From NCBI GenBank assembly GCA_017960415.1, contig JAGCZE010000309.1:1-7505 (forward strand): DNA of 7,505 bases. Direction: 5' to 3'. Both the position numbers and the translations under genes were made by a program. The DNA comes from Lachnospiraceae bacterium (lineage in GTDB: Bacteria > Bacillota_A > Clostridia > Lachnospirales > Lachnospiraceae). The notes beneath the pieces were generated by a model that was given only the letters and a program-made list of their open reading frames with translations, made no database searches and was not told where the DNA came from. Below are positions 5,919 to 7,505 of the stretch, piece after piece (the stretch's first letter is position 1; the number at the start of each line of letters is the position of its first letter).

Positions 5919-5947
5919 TTGATTTTAATACGTTTATCATATAAAAT
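5919..5947 (+). promoter_or_regulatory. Promoter of the YitT-family gene
   Basis: TTGATT (5919-5924), a 17-base spacer and TAAAAT (5942-5947) make a good sigma-70-type promoter just past the serA terminator. Transcription would begin near 5954. That leaves about 53 bases of leader before the ATG at 6007 but almost none before the alternative TTG/ATG starts at 5959 and 5962. Confidence 0.6.
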
Positions 5948-6006
5948 GGTAGTAAGATTTGATGCAGATAATAAGGCATCGGAATAAGAGAGGAACCGGG
6001 GGGCAG

Positions 6007-6843
6007 ATGAACAAGAGACTTGAAGAGGCATTGGAATATTTATTTATCACAATAGGCGCGCTGATGGCGAGCTTTTCCGTAGCATGCATTCTGATCCCGA
6101 ACGACGCGATCGATTACGGGACCGCGGGTATCGGTATCATTGTCAGCAAGCTGACAGGGATCAATCTTTCTGTCTGTGTTGCTATCGTATTCCTGCCTTT
6201 CCTGATCGCGGGACTTGTTACTTTGGGCCGGCAGTTCGGTATCAAGATGATCTTAGGCTCGGTTGTTTATACCGTCGGACTGGAGCTGTTTGAGGAGATA
6301 CCCTTTGAATTGAATACGGAGCATTTCCTGGCGGTCGTATTCGGCGGCGCGCTCCTCGGTGCAGGATTATCTCTCATCCTGAAAAACGGCGGATGTATCG
6401 ACGGTTCCGAGATATTTGCGAACATCGTACTGAAGAAGATTTCCGACAAGACCGGCAAAAACTTCAGTATGACTTATCTTCTGATCGGCTTCAATGCCTG
6501 TGTTTACACGGCGGTATTTGTCCTGATCAACCGCAGCGTAGCGCTTATGAGCCTTCTGGTTTATGTTGTCGCCACTTCCATCATAAACCACTTTACCGAC
6601 CATTTCGAAGCGATCAAGCAGGTTACGATCATTACCAAGAAACCTGACGATCTGATCAGGTCCATCAAAGAAGAACTGAACAAGACCTGCACGATGATGG
6701 AATCCCGCGGCGCCATAGCAGGCGAGAACACAACGCTGATCTGCTATGTCAACTACTTTGAACTTCCGAAGATAAAAGAGATCATAGCAAAGAACAAGGG
6801 CACCTTCAGCACGGTTTCGACTATTGACGAGATCCTTAGATAG
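6007..6843 (+). CDS. YitT family membrane protein with C-terminal DUF2179 domain
   Basis: This 278-residue integral membrane protein belongs to the YitT family, common in Firmicutes and of unknown transport or sensing role. Hydrophobic segments are seen at about residues 11-31, 35-50 (GTAGIGIIVSKLTG, the family glycine-rich hairpin), 54-73, 80-95, 107-126 and 157-175, with a further one at 178-194. NGGCIDGSEIFANIV (127-141) matches the conserved second glycine motif. The cytoplasmic end (about 200-278, VTIITKKPDDLIRSIKEEL … ICYVNYFELPKIKEII) is the ferredoxin-like DUF2179 domain, ending in the usual TIDEIL. The start at 6007 fits the family N-terminus; the frame is open to 5959. The ribosome binding site is unclear: AGAGAGGAA is a little far and a G-run (5998-6003) is very close. 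Stop is TAG. Own promoter; no terminator follows. Confidence 0.85.
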   Translation: MNKRLEEALEYLFITIGALMASFSVACILIPNDAIDYGTAGIGIIVSKLTGINLSVCVAIVFLPFLIAGLVTLGRQFGIKMILGSVVYTVGLELFEEIPFELNTEHFLAVVFGGALLGAGLSLILKNGGCIDGSEIFANIVLKKISDKTGKNFSMTYLLIGFNACVYTAVFVLINRSVALMSLLVYVVATSIINHFTDHFEAIKQVTIITKKPDDLIRSIKEELNKTCTMMESRGAIAGENTTLICYVNYFELPKIKEIIAKNKGTFSTVSTIDEILR

Positions 6844-6926
6844 ACCGGTACCGTTTACGGAAATAAAGCTGTTTTCATAAATATGGATCGTTTTCCAAAA
6901 ATAACAAGAGAAAAAAGAGATCATTA
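6844..6926 (+). other. Spacer between the YitT gene and the sensor gene
   Basis: These 83 bases contain no terminator, only the short palindrome CGGTACCG and AT-rich sequence. Readthrough from the YitT gene into the next gene is therefore possible, and no convincing separate promoter is seen. Confidence 0.4.
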
Positions 6927-7505
6927 ATGGAACGTAAAAAACGTAAGAGCAGTATTATCATAGAGGTTGCGGTTTATTTTCTGGTCGGTATCATCATGAC
7001 CGGTATCCTGACCTATATTACCGAAACACGGCTTTATGACAAGAATGTCAAGAAGCAGACGGAGTTTCACGCCGAAGAGATCGCCGAAGAGGTTAAAGCG
7101 GTGGTAAGGGAATATCCTGCCTACAAATGGCTGGTCAGCTACTGGTATTACAATTCGGACCGGATGGACATAGAGTATGACGCGGCCACCGACGGCAATA
7201 CCCTGACGGCAGAGAAATGCCGTATTTTTGAAGAAAAATATCCGCAGCTTCAGTTAAGATATCTGGAGGAAGAACAGATAGGGACTCTGCCCGAGGAGGA
7301 TAAAAAGCTGTATGCCGAGATAGCATACTCCTGGCTTATCACCCGGGTAAACCAGATCAAGCGGGCATATCGTGTCGATTACCTGTTCTGTGTTATTTCC
7401 AAGGAACCCTTTGACAAGCAGTTTTTCCTATTCAGCGGAGCGGAGGACGGTGTCGTACGCGGTACCAGTTACGAGCAGGTTTATCCCATCGGCCATGTTG
7501 TGACC
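6927..7505 (+). CDS. N-terminal part of a membrane-anchored sensor or signalling protein (open at the window end)
   Basis: An open frame of 193 codons runs from the ATG at 6927 to the last base without a stop. The first 8 residues are strongly basic (MERKKRKS). One membrane segment follows (about 10-31, IIIEVAVYFLVGIIMTGILTYI), then an acidic, helical, probably extracytoplasmic region with ETRLYDKNVKKQTEFHAEEIAEEVKAVV (33-60), REYPAYKWLVSYWYY (61-75), and KLYAEIAYSWLITRVNQIKRAYRVDYLFCVISKE (127-160). This is the layout of a sensory domain between two membrane segments. It resembles, from memory, the N-termini of Lachnospiraceae signalling proteins such as SpoIIE/RsbU-type phosphatases, but the output domain is outside the window, so the function stays open. 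Only a weak AAAGAGA ribosome binding site precedes it. It lies 83 bases after the YitT gene on the same strand. Confidence 0.7.
   Translation, partial: MERKKRKSSIIIEVAVYFLVGIIMTGILTYITETRLYDKNVKKQTEFHAEEIAEEVKAVVREYPAYKWLVSYWYYNSDRMDIEYDAATDGNTLTAEKCRIFEEKYPQLQLRYLEEEQIGTLPEEDKKLYAEIAYSWLITRVNQIKRAYRVDYLFCVISKEPFDKQFFLFSGAEDGVVRGTSYEQVYPIGHVVT

Noticed and set aside
5959..6006. YitT start at TTG 5959 or ATG 5962
   Set aside because: The predicted transcript starts near 5954, leaving no room for an RBS, and the extra basic residues are not typical of the family.

Overview
The window looks like chromosomal DNA of a low-to-mid GC Firmicute, most likely a Lachnospiraceae-type Clostridium relative (Butyrivibrio-like). 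This is inferred from codon use, strong GGAGG-type ribosome binding sites, the serC-serA order, a SerA of the short ACT-tailed clostridial type, a YitT-family membrane protein, and a membrane sensor N-terminus that resembles Lachnospiraceae proteins. No phage, IS, CRISPR or RNA gene is visible. It is mostly a housekeeping amino-acid region.

Left part (1-2913, + strand): a ~489-codon gene for a fold-type II PLP enzyme of unassigned substrate (24-1493) is split by a single in-frame amber codon at 573-575. Family sequence continues without any frame change on both sides, so it is a nonsense-mutated gene, a readthrough gene or a base-call error. A 60-bp element with two perfect hairpins follows (1553-1612); its tail supplies the ribosome binding site of the next gene, a zinc-ribbon threonine synthase (best start 1616, end 2845). 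A strong bidirectional terminator (2876-2913) closes this unit.

Middle (2973-5888): a small DUF3592-like membrane protein on the minus strand shares that terminator from the other side. It is separated by an AT-rich divergent spacer (3288-3572) from the serC-serA operon. SerC and SerA overlap by one base and carry out the second and first steps of serine synthesis from 3-phosphoglycerate. The operon has a clear sigma-70-type promoter (TTGATA-17-TAGAAT) and a clear intrinsic terminator (5861-5888).

Right part (5889-7505): a separate promoter drives a YitT/DUF2179 membrane protein (6007-6843), followed by the open 5' part of a membrane-anchored sensor protein (6927 to beyond the window end).

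Three PLP enzymes (the broken one, threonine synthase, SerC) lie within 4.7 kb, giving a Ser/Thr/possibly Cys-metabolism theme. The observation most worth following is the isolated amber codon in an otherwise intact gene. TAG also ends the DUF3592-like and YitT genes here, so it is a normal stop in this genome.
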